A program made the position numbers and the translations under genes. A stretch of DNA of 64,000 bases from Maribacter polysaccharolyticus (GTDB taxonomy: Bacteria; Bacteroidota; Bacteroidia; Flavobacteriales; Flavobacteriaceae): the NCBI RefSeq assembly GCF_028882255.1, contig NZ_JARBUY010000002.1, forward strand, positions 632,342 through 696,341, read 5' to 3'. Under the pieces are notes generated by a model, which was not told the DNA's origin, searched no databases, and was given only the letters and a program-made list of their open reading frames with translations. Of the stretch, positions 8,600 to 17,959 are shown one piece after another (positions within the stretch are counted from its first letter, which is position 1; every line of letters starts with the position of its first letter).

Positions 8600-9289
8600 A
8601 TGACAAAGATATTAAACGTTCGTAACCTAAAGAAAACTTATAATAATGGAGCGAATACCATCACCGTTTTGGATGGTATTTCCTTTGAAATCGAGAAAGG
8701 GGAAACCTTTGCCATAGTAGGTCCTTCCGGTAGTGGTAAGACCACTTTGTTGGGGCTATGTGCAGGATTGGATCAACCTGAAAATGGTAGTATTGAACTC
8801 TGTGGTGTTGAATTGGGTGCATTGGATGAAGACGAACGGGCGGTACTTCGAAACAGGAATGTCGGATTCATTTTTCAGGATTTTCAATTACTTCCCACTT
8901 TAACCGCATTGGAGAATGTTAGTGTACCCTTGGAATTACAGGGTTCTAAAAATGCCGGTAGGGTGGCCAAGGAACTGTTGGATAAGGTCGGATTGGCCAA
9001 ACGTTATCATCATTATCCTTCCCAATTGTCCGGAGGGGAACAACAACGGGTAGCCCTAGCGCGGGCCTTTAGCAATAACCCCTCGATTCTTTTCGCGGAT
9101 GAACCTACGGGGAACCTTGATGATGAGACCGGGGAAAAAGTTATACAATTGCTCTTTGAATTGAATAAGGATGCGGGGACCACCTTGGTCATAGTCACCC
9201 ATGACCTTGATTTGGCCAAACGAAATAACCGTATTTTAAGATTGAAAGGCGGGAAGATTATTGCGAACGAAAAGACCGTACAATCTTGA
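8600..9289 (+). CDS. ABC transporter ATP-binding protein, LolD/YbbA type
   Basis: A 229-aa ABC ATPase. Walker A is GPSGSGKTT (41-49), the signature is LSGGEQQRVALARAF, and Walker B is ILFADEPTGNLD, the PTGNLD form being typical of the MacB/LolD/FtsE group. These ATPases drive non-transporting or lipid/lipoprotein extraction complexes together with FtsX-like permeases. The partner follows directly and overlaps by 4 nt. With the divergent TesA-like esterase this reproduces the tesA/ybbA/ybbP arrangement, so YbbA is the best functional comparison. Confidence 0.93.
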   Translation: MTKILNVRNLKKTYNNGANTITVLDGISFEIEKGETFAIVGPSGSGKTTLLGLCAGLDQPENGSIELCGVELGALDEDERAVLRNRNVGFIFQDFQLLPTLTALENVSVPLELQGSKNAGRVAKELLDKVGLAKRYHHYPSQLSGGEQQRVALARAFSNNPSILFADEPTGNLDDETGEKVIQLLFELNKDAGTTLVIVTHDLDLAKRNNRILRLKGGKIIANEKTVQS

Positions 9290-11841
9290 AGGATCAAAGG
9301 GATTATAGGAAAACGACCCGGATAGGATGGCTTCTCAAGATGGCATGGCGGGATGGCAAGGCCAGTAGTAGAAGATTGGTGCTTTTTATGGCATCGATTG
9401 TCCTGGGTATCGCCGCCGTGGTATCGATACAATCTTTCAGTGATAATCTCCAACGAAATATTACCACCCAATCCAAAGAACTCATGGGGGCCGACTATCT
9501 TATCGATAGCAATGATTTGCCCAATGGCAAAGTGCAGGCGATCATCGATTCTTTGGGGGGTGAAGCGGGCAGGGAAGTCAAATTTGCTTCAATGGCCACC
9601 TTTTCGAAAGGTAAAGCGACCAAATTGGTCCAGATTAGGGGTATTGAAGGGGATTACCCGTTATATGGTACCTTGGAAACAGAACCGGTCAAGGTTGCGA
9701 ACGATTACCAAGAGGAGGGTGCGGCACTGGTCGATGCTACCCTAATGCTTCAGTTCGATCTTCACCCTGGGGACAGTGTCAAGGTAGGGAATTTGACCTT
9801 CCCAATAGCCGGGGCCTTACTATCGGCACCTGGGAGTTCCGCAATTTCAAGCACGGTTGCACCGCCCATTATCATTCCGTTTCGCTTTGTTGAGGAAACG
9901 GGCTTACTGCAAAAAGGGAGCAGGATCGAGTACGATTATTATTTCCTTGCTGATGGGAAGACTGATTTAGAAGAATTGAATAAGGTGGTAGACCCCTTGC
10001 TAGATGCCCAGAATGCGGATTTGGATACCCATATCGATACAAGTCGACGATTGGGTAGACGCTATGAAAATATGGGCAAATTCCTGAATATGGTGGCATT
10101 TATCGCACTGCTGTTGGGTTGTTTGGGTATTGCCAGTTCGGTGCACATTTATATCAAGGAAAAATTGCGGGCTTTGGCCATACTTAAATGTTTAGGGGCG
10201 ACGGGAAAGCAGACCTTTTTGATCTATCTGATACAGATTGCGGGAATGGGTTTTGTGGGCGGACTTCTAGGTACGGCATTGGGGATAGGGTTGCAATTTG
10301 TTTTTCCCATGTTCCTCCAAGATTTCCTGCCTTTTGAAATAGAGATCTCCCTAGCGTTAAAACCCATACTTACGGGGTTGTTCTTGGGGATCTTTATGTC
10401 GGTTTTATTTGCCCTTTCCCCTTTATTGGTTACCTGGTATGTTTCCCCATTGGTCGTTTTACGGATCGGGGAGGTAGACAATTCCAAATCCGTAAAAGCC
10501 ATGGCGATAGTGGGTATGGTCATCCTTATTTCCGTGTTGTTCCTTGCATATGGACTTTTACAGCGTTGGACCTATGCCTTGGCGTTCGTACTGGGTATTG
10601 TTTTGACCTTTGGGATCTTGGCCGGTTTTGCAAAGTTGTCGATGGGATTGATAAAAAAATACTTTCCCTTATCATGGGGTTTTACGGCCCGCCAAAGCTT
10701 GTTGAATTTATTTAGGCCCAACAACCAGACCATGGTCTTGATTTTGGCGATAGGGGTGGGGTCTTTTTTGGTAAGCACCTTATATTTTACCAAGGAAATT
10801 TTATTGTCGAAGACCACATTGGAAAATAGATCGGGGAATCCGAATATCATATTGTTCGATGTACAGACCGAACAGAAAGATGAGGTTGCAAACAGTATAA
10901 CCTCGAGAGATCTGCGGCTCATAGATAATATCCCGATCGTTACCATGAGGGTCCAAAGTATCAACGGTAGGCCCGTGAACGATATTCGATTGGATAGTAC
11001 GTCCCAGGTACACCAATGGATTTTGAACCACGAGTTTCGGGTAACCTATCGTGATTCCCTTATGGCCTCCGAACAATTGCTTGAGGGCGAGTGGATGCCG
11101 AAGATGCACAGCGAGGGGCCCATACCCATATCCATATCGGACAATGTCGCCAGGGATGCCAAAGTAGGTGTCGGTGATACCTTGGAATTCAATGTACAGG
11201 GGGTGTTGATGGAAACGGTAGTAGGGAATATCCGTGCTGTCGACTGGGGACAAATGCAATTGAACTTTTCCATTGTTTTTCCTAAAGGGGTGTTGGAAAA
11301 TGCACCCCAATTTCATGTGCTGACCACCAATGTGCCCGATACCGAAGGTTCGGCTAGGTTGCAAAAGGAAATGGTAAGTAGGTTCCCGAATGTTTCCATT
11401 ATCGATCTACGTCAGGTCATTGGGGTCATTGAAGGTATATTGGACAAGATTTCTTGGGCCATAAACTTTATGGCGTTTTTTAGCATCCTCACAGGGGTCA
11501 TTGTTTTGATAGGGGCTGTGCGCAACAGTAAGTATCAAAGAATTAGGGATAATGTATTATTACGTACGTTAGGGGCCCGAAGTATTCAAATACTTAGGAT
11601 TACCGCTTTGGAGTATTTGTATTTAGGCCTATTGGGTAGTGGAATCGGCATAGTACTTTCCTTATTGGGGAGTGGACTCATGGCGGTATTTGTTTTTGAA
11701 ACCCCTTTTATTCCTACTATGGAACCTTTCCTTGTTCTTGTTCCCGGTATTACCTTATTGGTTTTAAGCATTGGGTTATTCAACAGTAGGGGGGTCATTA
11801 GTAGTCCTCCATTACAGGTGTTGCGTAAGGAAGTTCGTTGA
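9286..11841 (+). CDS. FtsX-like ABC permease, YbbP type
   Basis: An 851-aa permease with an N-terminal membrane anchor (about residues 30-50) followed by a large periplasmic domain, then two FtsX-type blocks of three to four helices (around 265-400 and 715-840) and a middle helical pair near 405-450. This double-FtsX layout and length match YbbP rather than LolC/E. The start is TTG at 9286, overlapping the TGA of the ATPase gene (TTGA), which implies translational coupling. The first in-frame ATG (MAWRDGKASS) is 15 codons later and is an alternative. With its ATPase it probably moves or extracts lipophilic substrates from the inner membrane. Confidence 0.9.
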   Translation: MKDQRDYRKTTRIGWLLKMAWRDGKASSRRLVLFMASIVLGIAAVVSIQSFSDNLQRNITTQSKELMGADYLIDSNDLPNGKVQAIIDSLGGEAGREVKFASMATFSKGKATKLVQIRGIEGDYPLYGTLETEPVKVANDYQEEGAALVDATLMLQFDLHPGDSVKVGNLTFPIAGALLSAPGSSAISSTVAPPIIIPFRFVEETGLLQKGSRIEYDYYFLADGKTDLEELNKVVDPLLDAQNADLDTHIDTSRRLGRRYENMGKFLNMVAFIALLLGCLGIASSVHIYIKEKLRALAILKCLGATGKQTFLIYLIQIAGMGFVGGLLGTALGIGLQFVFPMFLQDFLPFEIEISLALKPILTGLFLGIFMSVLFALSPLLVTWYVSPLVVLRIGEVDNSKSVKAMAIVGMVILISVLFLAYGLLQRWTYALAFVLGIVLTFGILAGFAKLSMGLIKKYFPLSWGFTARQSLLNLFRPNNQTMVLILAIGVGSFLVSTLYFTKEILLSKTTLENRSGNPNIILFDVQTEQKDEVANSITSRDLRLIDNIPIVTMRVQSINGRPVNDIRLDSTSQVHQWILNHEFRVTYRDSLMASEQLLEGEWMPKMHSEGPIPISISDNVARDAKVGVGDTLEFNVQGVLMETVVGNIRAVDWGQMQLNFSIVFPKGVLENAPQFHVLTTNVPDTEGSARLQKEMVSRFPNVSIIDLRQVIGVIEGILDKISWAINFMAFFSILTGVIVLIGAVRNSKYQRIRDNVLLRTLGARSIQILRITALEYLYLGLLGSGIGIVLSLLGSGLMAVFVFETPFIPTMEPFLVLVPGITLLVLSIGLFNSRGVISSPPLQVLRKEVR

Positions 11842-11880
11842 AAGGTGACGATAAATCGGATTTCGAAAAATAATAGCCTC

Positions 11881-12070
11881 TTTATCTGATAAAATGATAA
11901 AAAGCGGGATTTAATGACCATAAATTCGTAATGGATGCTATTTGTGTATCGATAAAAAGTAAGAAAACATCGATGAAATGCATTTTCAATAGTTGGGTTA
12001 AGCGGTTGAAATACTGTAGTTTATCGATAAAATTACACTTCATCCGTGAAATGATACCTTTTATCGAATA
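11881..12070. repeat. Cluster of ATCGATAAA-like palindromic sequences
   Basis: This noncoding stretch contains several related sequences: TTTATCTGATAAA at 11881, GTATCGATAAAAAG at 11945, ACATCGATGAAAT near 11967, the exact 12-bp palindrome TTTATCGATAAA at 12020-12031, and TTTTATCGAATAA at 12058. They sit between ybbP and a small secreted-protein gene and could be operator copies or chance AT-rich similarity. Confidence 0.3.
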
Positions 12071-12126
12071 ATTGGGTTGGAAAATTAGGTCGTGGGGTTT
12101 TAAGGTAACCAAACTAACCATGAACT

Positions 12127-12405
12127 ATGCGAACCTTTTTCTTAGTTACCTTTTTTTTATTTACGGGCTTTATATCCTTTGCCCATTGTATTGGTCCTGA
12201 TAAACAGATGGAAACTATTGGGAAGGGTTCGTTACTAACGTTAACGGTGTTGCCCGTACGCCCGGATCTTAAGTTGGCGAAGAACCATACCGGATTATTG
12301 AGTCCATGGCCAAGTAATGCGGTAAGTATTTATGTTTTTAGGGACACGAAGGTGAAAAGGGCCCTGGAATTCAAGGCAAAGAAAGATAAACCTTTATGGG
12401 GGTAA
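12127..12405 (+). CDS. Small secreted protein related to the one at 15623-15880
   Basis: A 92-aa protein with an N-terminal signal sequence (about residues 1-20, ending FISFAHC). The last 28 residues (SIYVFRDTKVKRALEFKAKK followed by DKPLWG) align without gaps with the end of the small secreted protein at 15623-15880, sharing the Y-x-F-(K/R)-(N/D)-(S/T)-(K/R)-V-K-(K/R)-A-L-x-F pattern and KKDKP. The middle is different. No function is known for the family. It stands alone on the plus strand and its codon use looks like that of its neighbours. Confidence 0.6.
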   Translation: MRTFFLVTFFLFTGFISFAHCIGPDKQMETIGKGSLLTLTVLPVRPDLKLAKNHTGLLSPWPSNAVSIYVFRDTKVKRALEFKAKKDKPLWG

Positions 12406-12985
12406 ACCTATGATAATGTTATAATAGCAATTGATTACCGGTGCGAGGCAAACGTAACAGTAAAACAATTTCCGGAAACACCACGGCACTTCAATTTTTC
12501 ACGACGTATCGTTTAGCCAAGAACTACCCCATACTTTTTTTTGCCAACCATCGATCTTCCTAATCAAACGACGAATGGGTAAATTTTTGGTAAGTACCGG
12601 TCAAATCCGATAAACATCCAGGAACGATTACATTGAGAGACCTCACAGTGTAGACATTTCATAATATTACCCTTGGTTTAAAAAAAAAGGTGGTTTCATG
12701 GGAGGTGTGGGGCATTAAAACCATTACATCCATATAAGGATTTTGGGATATCTTTTCTTCTATCACAACTGTTTTGGGTATATTTAAATGACGATATCAA
12801 ACGGGGAAATCAAATCAACGGATAAAAAAATCCAATGGTTCCGGTTTTTCAAATGGTGTATGTTCTTTTGTCCCTTTGGATGATAGTAGCGGTAGGTATC
12901 AATCAACCATTTGAAACACTATTGGTTTTTTAATTTGAATTTTCTTACTTCTTTGTGGACGGATAAGTGGAATGGTAAATTAAAA
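12406..12985. other. Long intergenic region without a recognisable gene
   Basis: About 580 bp of AT-rich sequence with stop codons in all frames and no coherent ORF, tRNA or terminator. It may include decayed sequence and the promoter of the methyltransferase gene. Confidence 0.45.
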
Positions 12986-13678
12986 ATGAAATACATGGCA
13001 AAATTATATTTAACCTTTTTAGGAACCTTGTTAACCTGTGTTTTGGCATTTTCGCAGCACAAACCCGATCAAAAAAACGCGTCGAAGGACAGTACGGAAA
13101 CTGCCAACGAATATATGCACCGATCCCATACCGATGATTTGATCGAACGTTTTGAATCGCCAGAACGGGATGCCTACCAGAAACCTGAAAAGGTTCTGGA
13201 CTATTTAGGAAATGTATTAAATAAAAAAATCATGGATATCGGGGCGGGCTCGGGTTATTTTTCCGTGAAATTGGCCGATAGAGGAGCGAAGGTAATTGCT
13301 GCGGACGTGAGTGATGAATTCCAAAATGCGTTAAAAAAACGTATCGAGGTACAGGGGATCAAAAATATTGAACTGCGTAAAATTCCTTATGACGATCCAA
13401 ATTTACATGATCATGAAGTGGATATTGCATTAATTGTCAATACCTATCACCATATAGAAGACAGAAGCACGTATTTTTCAAAAGTGAAGAAAGGAACTAA
13501 GGGGAAAGGCGAATTGGTGATTATTGATTTCTTTAAAACAGAGGTTCCCGTAGGTCCGCCAACCGGCCATAAAATTTCAATAGATCAAGTAATAGCAGAG
13601 CTAAAAGAGGCCGGCTATTCCCAATTTGAGGTAAACGTTGATCTCTTACCATATCAATACATCATAAAAGCCAAATAG
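12986..13678 (+). CDS. Exported class I SAM-dependent methyltransferase-like protein
   Basis: A 230-aa protein with a signal peptide (MKYMAKLYLTFLGTLLTCVL, then AFSQ, cleavage near residue 24) and a Rossmann methyltransferase domain. Motif I is IMDIGAGSGYFS, the acidic loop is VIAADVSDEF, and the later strand is VDIALIVNTYHHIED. All the SAM-binding landmarks are present, so the fold is intact, yet the signal points to the periplasm, where SAM is not expected. I chose ATG 12986 because it begins the signal. An upstream ATG at 12911 would add 25 residues with no family look. The substrate is unknown, and the ubiquinone/phospholipid-type methylases are the nearest recognisable group. Confidence 0.8.
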   Translation: MKYMAKLYLTFLGTLLTCVLAFSQHKPDQKNASKDSTETANEYMHRSHTDDLIERFESPERDAYQKPEKVLDYLGNVLNKKIMDIGAGSGYFSVKLADRGAKVIAADVSDEFQNALKKRIEVQGIKNIELRKIPYDDPNLHDHEVDIALIVNTYHHIEDRSTYFSKVKKGTKGKGELVIIDFFKTEVPVGPPTGHKISIDQVIAELKEAGYSQFEVNVDLLPYQYIIKAK

Positions 13679-14018
13679 TCAATTAAAGATTTTTGGAACG
13701 AAAGATATGGAGGGAAAATGTTTAAAATGTCTCCCAACCAATGCTTTAATGAAAAACTTGGACGGGTCCTTTGACGTAAGGAGGGTGCGGTTATACTTAA
13801 AAGGGGCATCCGATTCACATTTCAACCCTTTTTTTCCAAGTGACAACATGGCGACTACCGTTGCATCCTTTCGGTAAATTACCATAACTTTAGGGCTGAC
13901 GGTCCACGCGCCGGAAGCCGGTAGGCATTTCCCAAGAGGGAGCCATGGTCGTGTGGTCATTGGTGGCGACCATATCGTAACTCAAAAAATAAGTACCTGA
14001 TTTAGACTGTACAAGAAA
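13679..14018. other. Intergenic region, possible decayed coding sequence on the minus strand
   Basis: No intact gene is supported. On the minus strand two adjacent frames each give a protein-like stretch (one with YDMVATNDHTTMAPSWEMP, the next with KVMVIYRKDATVVAML running to a stop at 13679). That would fit a frameshifted remnant, but I recognise no family. Confidence 0.3.
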
Positions 14019-14861
14019 ATGAAATATACATTACTATCAATTTGCCTTTTGATTTTACCTTTATCGCTATTTGCAGCAAACGTGGATACCTTAGTGGTTT
14101 ACAGTAAATCCATGAAGAAAAACACCAAAACCTGTGTGATTACTCCTGACAATTATAAAAAAACCGGGGAATCCTATCCAGTTCTGTATTTATTGCATGG
14201 ATATAGCGGGAATTATGCGTCATGGGTAAAGGATTTTCCTCAGCTCAAACACTTTTCCGACCGGTATAATTTAATCATTGTGGGGGTTGATGGTGACTTT
14301 TCGAGCTGGTATTTCGATAGTCCGGTCGATTCCACCATGAGATATGAGACCTATGTGACAAAGGAGTTGATAGACTTTATCGATAATAGGTATAACTCCA
14401 TTAAAAGTAGGGAAGGTCGTGCAGTTACGGGTTTGAGCATGGGTGGACATGGCGCATTGTATTTGGCCATACGGCATCAAGATATTTTTGGGGCTTCAGG
14501 AAGTATGAGTGGCGGGGTTGATATTCGACCCTTCCCACAAAATTGGGATTTGGCAAAAAGACTGGGTGATAAGGCCACACATCCTGAAAATTGGGAAAAA
14601 CACACGGTAATAAATCAATTGTACCTGCTTGAAGATGATCGATTGGCACTAATTATCGATTGTGGTATAGATGATTTTTTTATCGATGTCAACCGTCATC
14701 TACATGAAAAGCTACTTTATTTTAATATACCGCATGATTATATAGAACGACCTGGAGGACATACTTTAGCCTATTGGGATAATGCATTGCAATATCAAAT
14801 CCTGTATTTCGACAACTTCTTTAGAACAAACAATTCGAAAAAAGCAGTACACACCAAGTAA
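14019..14861 (+). CDS. Exported alpha/beta-hydrolase esterase (esterase D/antigen 85 family)
   Basis: A 280-aa protein with a signal peptide ending LSLFAA (about residue 20) and a PF00756-type esterase domain. The nucleophile elbow is GLSMGGHGA with Ser140. The acid is likely in IIDCGIDDFF and the catalytic His in RPGGHTLAYW. Oxyanion-side residues are in YLLHGYSGN. Members include S-formylglutathione hydrolase, feruloyl or acetylxylan esterases and trehalose mycolyltransferases. The export signal favours an esterase acting on external carbohydrate esters, but the substrate cannot be fixed. Confidence 0.88.
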   Translation: MKYTLLSICLLILPLSLFAANVDTLVVYSKSMKKNTKTCVITPDNYKKTGESYPVLYLLHGYSGNYASWVKDFPQLKHFSDRYNLIIVGVDGDFSSWYFDSPVDSTMRYETYVTKELIDFIDNRYNSIKSREGRAVTGLSMGGHGALYLAIRHQDIFGASGSMSGGVDIRPFPQNWDLAKRLGDKATHPENWEKHTVINQLYLLEDDRLALIIDCGIDDFFIDVNRHLHEKLLYFNIPHDYIERPGGHTLAYWDNALQYQILYFDNFFRTNNSKKAVHTK

Positions 14862-14979
14862 CTACAAAATAGGTGGAAAAATGGCGGCTTCACAGGCAGG
14901 AGTCAGCTGAAATACTTTATGGGTTCGACAAGATTAAGGCCCAGACCAGCCCTTAATTTAAAAAAAGACAATAGGGTAT

Positions 14980-15084
14980 TTACTGGTGGGGTCGATTTTT
15001 AATGAGCCCTGATAGAATGAAAATAATGACACTTGTGGCAAAAATGATCGATATAGGCGCGATATAGTATATAAGTGAATCCAT
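14980..15084 (-). CDS. Possible 34-aa single-pass membrane protein
   Basis: A short frame encoding MDSLIYYIAPISIIFATSVI followed by a further hydrophobic run and a basic tail ending KNRPHQ. It is one continuous transmembrane helix with the positive-inside rule obeyed, preceded by an A-rich leader of the type usual in Bacteroidota. No family is recognised. It could be chance, since it lies in a 760-bp region with nothing else. Confidence 0.4.
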   Translation of the reverse strand: MDSLIYYIAPISIIFATSVIIFILSGLIKNRPHQ

Positions 15085-15622
15085 GGGTTGTTGTTTTTAA
15101 ATTCTAGACAATTCTTATATAGGGGGGAGGGCGTAATTTTTATGTTAAATTAGTAACTGATCCTTGATTTCAGGGGTGTAATTGTATAAAGTGTCGTCCT
15201 TTTTGTATGAAATGTAGGAAAATCAACATATTTTCTGATAACCGTTTGGTCAAAATCGATATGGTTTTGAGTGGTCATGTTCAAAATAAGGCTCTCTTTT
15301 TCCCTGTGTTTGAAATTGGGAACCACCTAACAAAAGAGGGTAAGGCTTTTTTGTTTTAGCCAATTACGGTAACATCTTCCAAATTAGGAAGGGGTTCTTT
15401 CCACCTCTTTCATTCCACTTCCTTTTAAAATTGGCATCTAAGAATACCGATAAAAAGACCATTTGCCCGTTAAGTGGTATTTGGTGTTGAAAACGTTTAT
15501 CGGACAAACAGTACGCTTTGTCCAATCTTTTCCCGATAGCCGAAAAATAAGGGCTCTTCACCGTTTTAAGGACCTCCCCCAGTATCGTTTGGAGTTAAAT
15601 TTATGTAACCCAAGTCGATATT
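15085..15622. other. Intergenic region without a recognisable gene
   Basis: About 540 bp of AT-rich sequence containing only short frames that look random. It must carry the promoter of the small secreted protein at 15623. I see no RNA gene or repeat here. Confidence 0.45.
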
Positions 15623-15880
15623 ATGAAAGCAATTTTCACCTTTATTTTCGCTCTTTTTTTAAGTACCGCCGCCTTTGCCCAAAATGCAGATACCAATGAT
15701 ACCGTGGAGCCAATTAAAATGGATTTTGTTTTGGATAGTGGGGTTGTCACTTTTACTCCTGCTCAGGAAACTAAAATCATTTCAGGAAAAAGTGTTGCAC
15801 GTTTATACAAGTTCAAAAACTCTAGAGTAAAGAAAGCTTTGGCTTTTACCACTAAAAAGGATAAACCAAAATTGTCTTGA
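15623..15880 (+). CDS. Small secreted flavobacterial protein
   Basis: An 85-aa protein with a clear signal peptide (MKAIFTFIFALFLSTAAFAQ, cleavage before or at residue 20). The mature part is VDSG/beta-rich and ends RLYKFKNSRVKKALAFTTKK plus DKPKLS. I recall similar short secreted proteins in Maribacter and Zobellia-like bacteria, with no assigned role. The basic C-terminus resembles that of the protein at 12127-12405, so the two are probably diverged paralogues. It is monocistronic as far as can be seen. Confidence 0.75.
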   Translation: MKAIFTFIFALFLSTAAFAQNADTNDTVEPIKMDFVLDSGVVTFTPAQETKIISGKSVARLYKFKNSRVKKALAFTTKKDKPKLS

Positions 15881-15943
15881 TCCGTAGTGTTTTTTAAGAA
15901 TAATGAAAAGTCCCCCTTTTTTTTAATCTAAAATATACGCCAT

Positions 15944-16054
15944 ATGATACTTTTCTTTCTTTTGCTTCCGGTTGCTTTGTTGGTTTTGAATAGCCTAATA
16001 TTCCCCAAAACAAACGGTTTTTTACAACCTTTGAAAGTACGGGTCAAAAAATAA
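15944..16054 (+). CDS. Possible 36-aa single-pass membrane protein
   Basis: A frame starting MILFFLLLPVALLVLNSLIF, followed by PKTNGFLQPLKVRVKK and a stop: one hydrophobic helix and a basic tail. It lies 64 nt after the small secreted gene with an AAAATATACGCC leader. No family is recognised, and it could be spurious. Confidence 0.4.
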   Translation: MILFFLLLPVALLVLNSLIFPKTNGFLQPLKVRVKK

Positions 16055-16140
16055 TTTGAAAGATTCCGAATGATACTGGTCTGTGGGAGGACAATGGGAA
16101 TCGGCCATCGATTGCCATGGGTCTCCCATTTGCCATTCAT

Positions 16141-17706
16141 TCATTCATTTATTCCGGGTTGTTTGATTTGGTATCCCGTTTTTTGCTTTTCGGCAGCTAC
16201 CATGTCTTTCACTTCCTTTAAAAGTGCGGGGGCATCATAGATAATACCGTCTTTAATGGTGTATTTTACCCCTCCGACCCGAACTACTTCATTAGCTTCG
16301 GTTAAACGGATAGCTCCTGTACCGTAGAGTACTTTTAGATTTTTTAGAGGGTTTTCCCCAACAACCACGAAATCGGCTAATTTACCGACAGAGACACTGC
16401 CTATTTTATCGTCCATACCTAAAGCTTCAGCCCCATTGAGGGTAGCCGATTTAATGATCTCAAGTGGATGGAATCCGGCTTCCCGTAATAACTCCAGTTC
16501 ACGGATATAGGCAAATCCATAAAGTTGAAAAATGAATCCTGAATCGGAACCCGCAGTAACACGGCCCCCGCGATTTTTATATTCGTTTACAAAAGTCATC
16601 CAGAGTCTATAGTTTTCTTTCCAAGCGACTTCTTGTTCGGTACCCCAGTCATGCCAATACGAACCATGGGAGACCTTGCTGGGTTGGTAAAACTCCCAAA
16701 GCGATGGTAGGGTATACTCCTCGTGCCATTCTGCCCTTCTCGCCCGTTGTAGGTCACGACTGGCTTCGTAAATATTGAAGGTGGGGTCAATGGTGAAATC
16801 CAGGGCCAAAAGCTCATCCATAACCGCATTCCAATGTTCCGAATATGGCTCGGCGGCCTGTTTCCAAAGTCGACCGGCTTCTTCAAACCTGTCCTGTTCG
16901 TTGTTATAGTTATAATCGAGCGGATACGCTTGTACCGTCCGATCTTCGAAAAGGGCTTCCGGCAACCCATACCAATGTTCCATGCTGGTCAATCCGGCCC
17001 GGGCCGAATGCAGTACATTCCAGCGGGCAACATTCATCTGTGCATGGTGACAGGCGGAACGCAACCCCAATTTTTTATTTTCCTGTAAGGCTGCATCCAT
17101 GATTTCGGGCTCGGCCCCGAAAAATTTCACTCCATCGGCACCCTTTTTCGCATTGTTCCTTACCCATTCCCTAGCCATTTCCGGGCTGGTTATGGGGCCA
17201 TCATTACCTTGGCCAAATCTTGTATAGGCCAAAATTCGGGGTGCAACGATCTCATTATGGGCACTTTTTTGTTTTAGGTCGAGTGTAAAGTCCACCCCAC
17301 GGCCGCTAGGTTCGCGAACGGTGGTCACCCCATGTGCCATCCACAACCTGAAAACATAGTTGGGTTCCGCACCTTGGGCCTTTCCGCCAATGTGGCCATG
17401 CATGTCTATAAATCCGGGCATTAAAAACATATCGGTACAATCGAGTTCTTTTCCTCCGGCTTTTAATTTTGGTCGGTTTTCATCCTTTATGGGCACCCCG
17501 GGATAACCAACCACCTGTATTTTCTTGATGACATTCCCTTCAACCACAATATCAACAGGACCTTGTGGGGGAGCGCCATTACCATTGATCAACATGACCC
17601 CTCTAATGATCAATTGGTTGTAGGGTCCGTCTCCAGAGGCACTTTGGCCCCAACTGTTTGAATTCGATAAGAGAAGTGCGATTAAGGCTATAAGGGTTTT
17701 TTTCAT
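16141..17706 (-). CDS. Exported amidohydrolase family protein
   Basis: A 521-aa protein with a signal peptide (MKKTLIALIALLLSNSNSWG) and a metal-dependent amidohydrolase barrel. Metal ligands can be placed: the HxH of MPGFIDMHGHIGG, the Lys of GVKFFG, His in RSACHHAQMN and SMEHWYG, and the Asp of TAGSDSG. The closing beta-sandwich contains GKLADFVVVGENPLKNL. This is the imidazolonepropionase/prolidase-like group seen in secreted peptidase or cyclic-amide hydrolases of Bacteroidota. The ATG at 17706 is chosen because it opens the signal peptide. The longer frame upstream to 17904 lacks family character. The substrate is unknown. Confidence 0.87.
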   Translation of the reverse strand: MKKTLIALIALLLSNSNSWGQSASGDGPYNQLIIRGVMLINGNGAPPQGPVDIVVEGNVIKKIQVVGYPGVPIKDENRPKLKAGGKELDCTDMFLMPGFIDMHGHIGGKAQGAEPNYVFRLWMAHGVTTVREPSGRGVDFTLDLKQKSAHNEIVAPRILAYTRFGQGNDGPITSPEMAREWVRNNAKKGADGVKFFGAEPEIMDAALQENKKLGLRSACHHAQMNVARWNVLHSARAGLTSMEHWYGLPEALFEDRTVQAYPLDYNYNNEQDRFEEAGRLWKQAAEPYSEHWNAVMDELLALDFTIDPTFNIYEASRDLQRARRAEWHEEYTLPSLWEFYQPSKVSHGSYWHDWGTEQEVAWKENYRLWMTFVNEYKNRGGRVTAGSDSGFIFQLYGFAYIRELELLREAGFHPLEIIKSATLNGAEALGMDDKIGSVSVGKLADFVVVGENPLKNLKVLYGTGAIRLTEANEVVRVGGVKYTIKDGIIYDAPALLKEVKDMVAAEKQKTGYQIKQPGINE

Positions 17707-17959
17707 AGGATATTTTTCTGTGGTTTGGTCAATTTTGTTCCCGAGGTTTTTGGTAATCACCTTGATTTTACCTTCTAAAAATAAGGCTTTCAAAGATAAA
17801 CCGTAATGGTCTTGTCCAAAATGACATGCATTTGAACACGGGGATGACGGTGTCATGCTTATCGGAAGGGTAGTGGTGGGCCAAAGCCATGGGTGTCTTG
17901 GCACCGAAAAAAAGGTCTAAATGACTAAGGAATTATAGGATGGGGATTCCAAATTTAGT

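Noticed and set aside
11882-12121. A 79-codon minus-strand frame in the palindrome-rich region
   Set aside because: The reading is driven by the repeated ATCGATAAA sequence, giving repeated short peptides. It has no leader or family.
13679-13960. A 93-codon open frame on the minus strand
   Set aside because: The composition is not clearly coding, the frame has a TTG/ATG start with no leader, and no family is recognised. At most it is a decayed remnant, noted under the intergenic feature.
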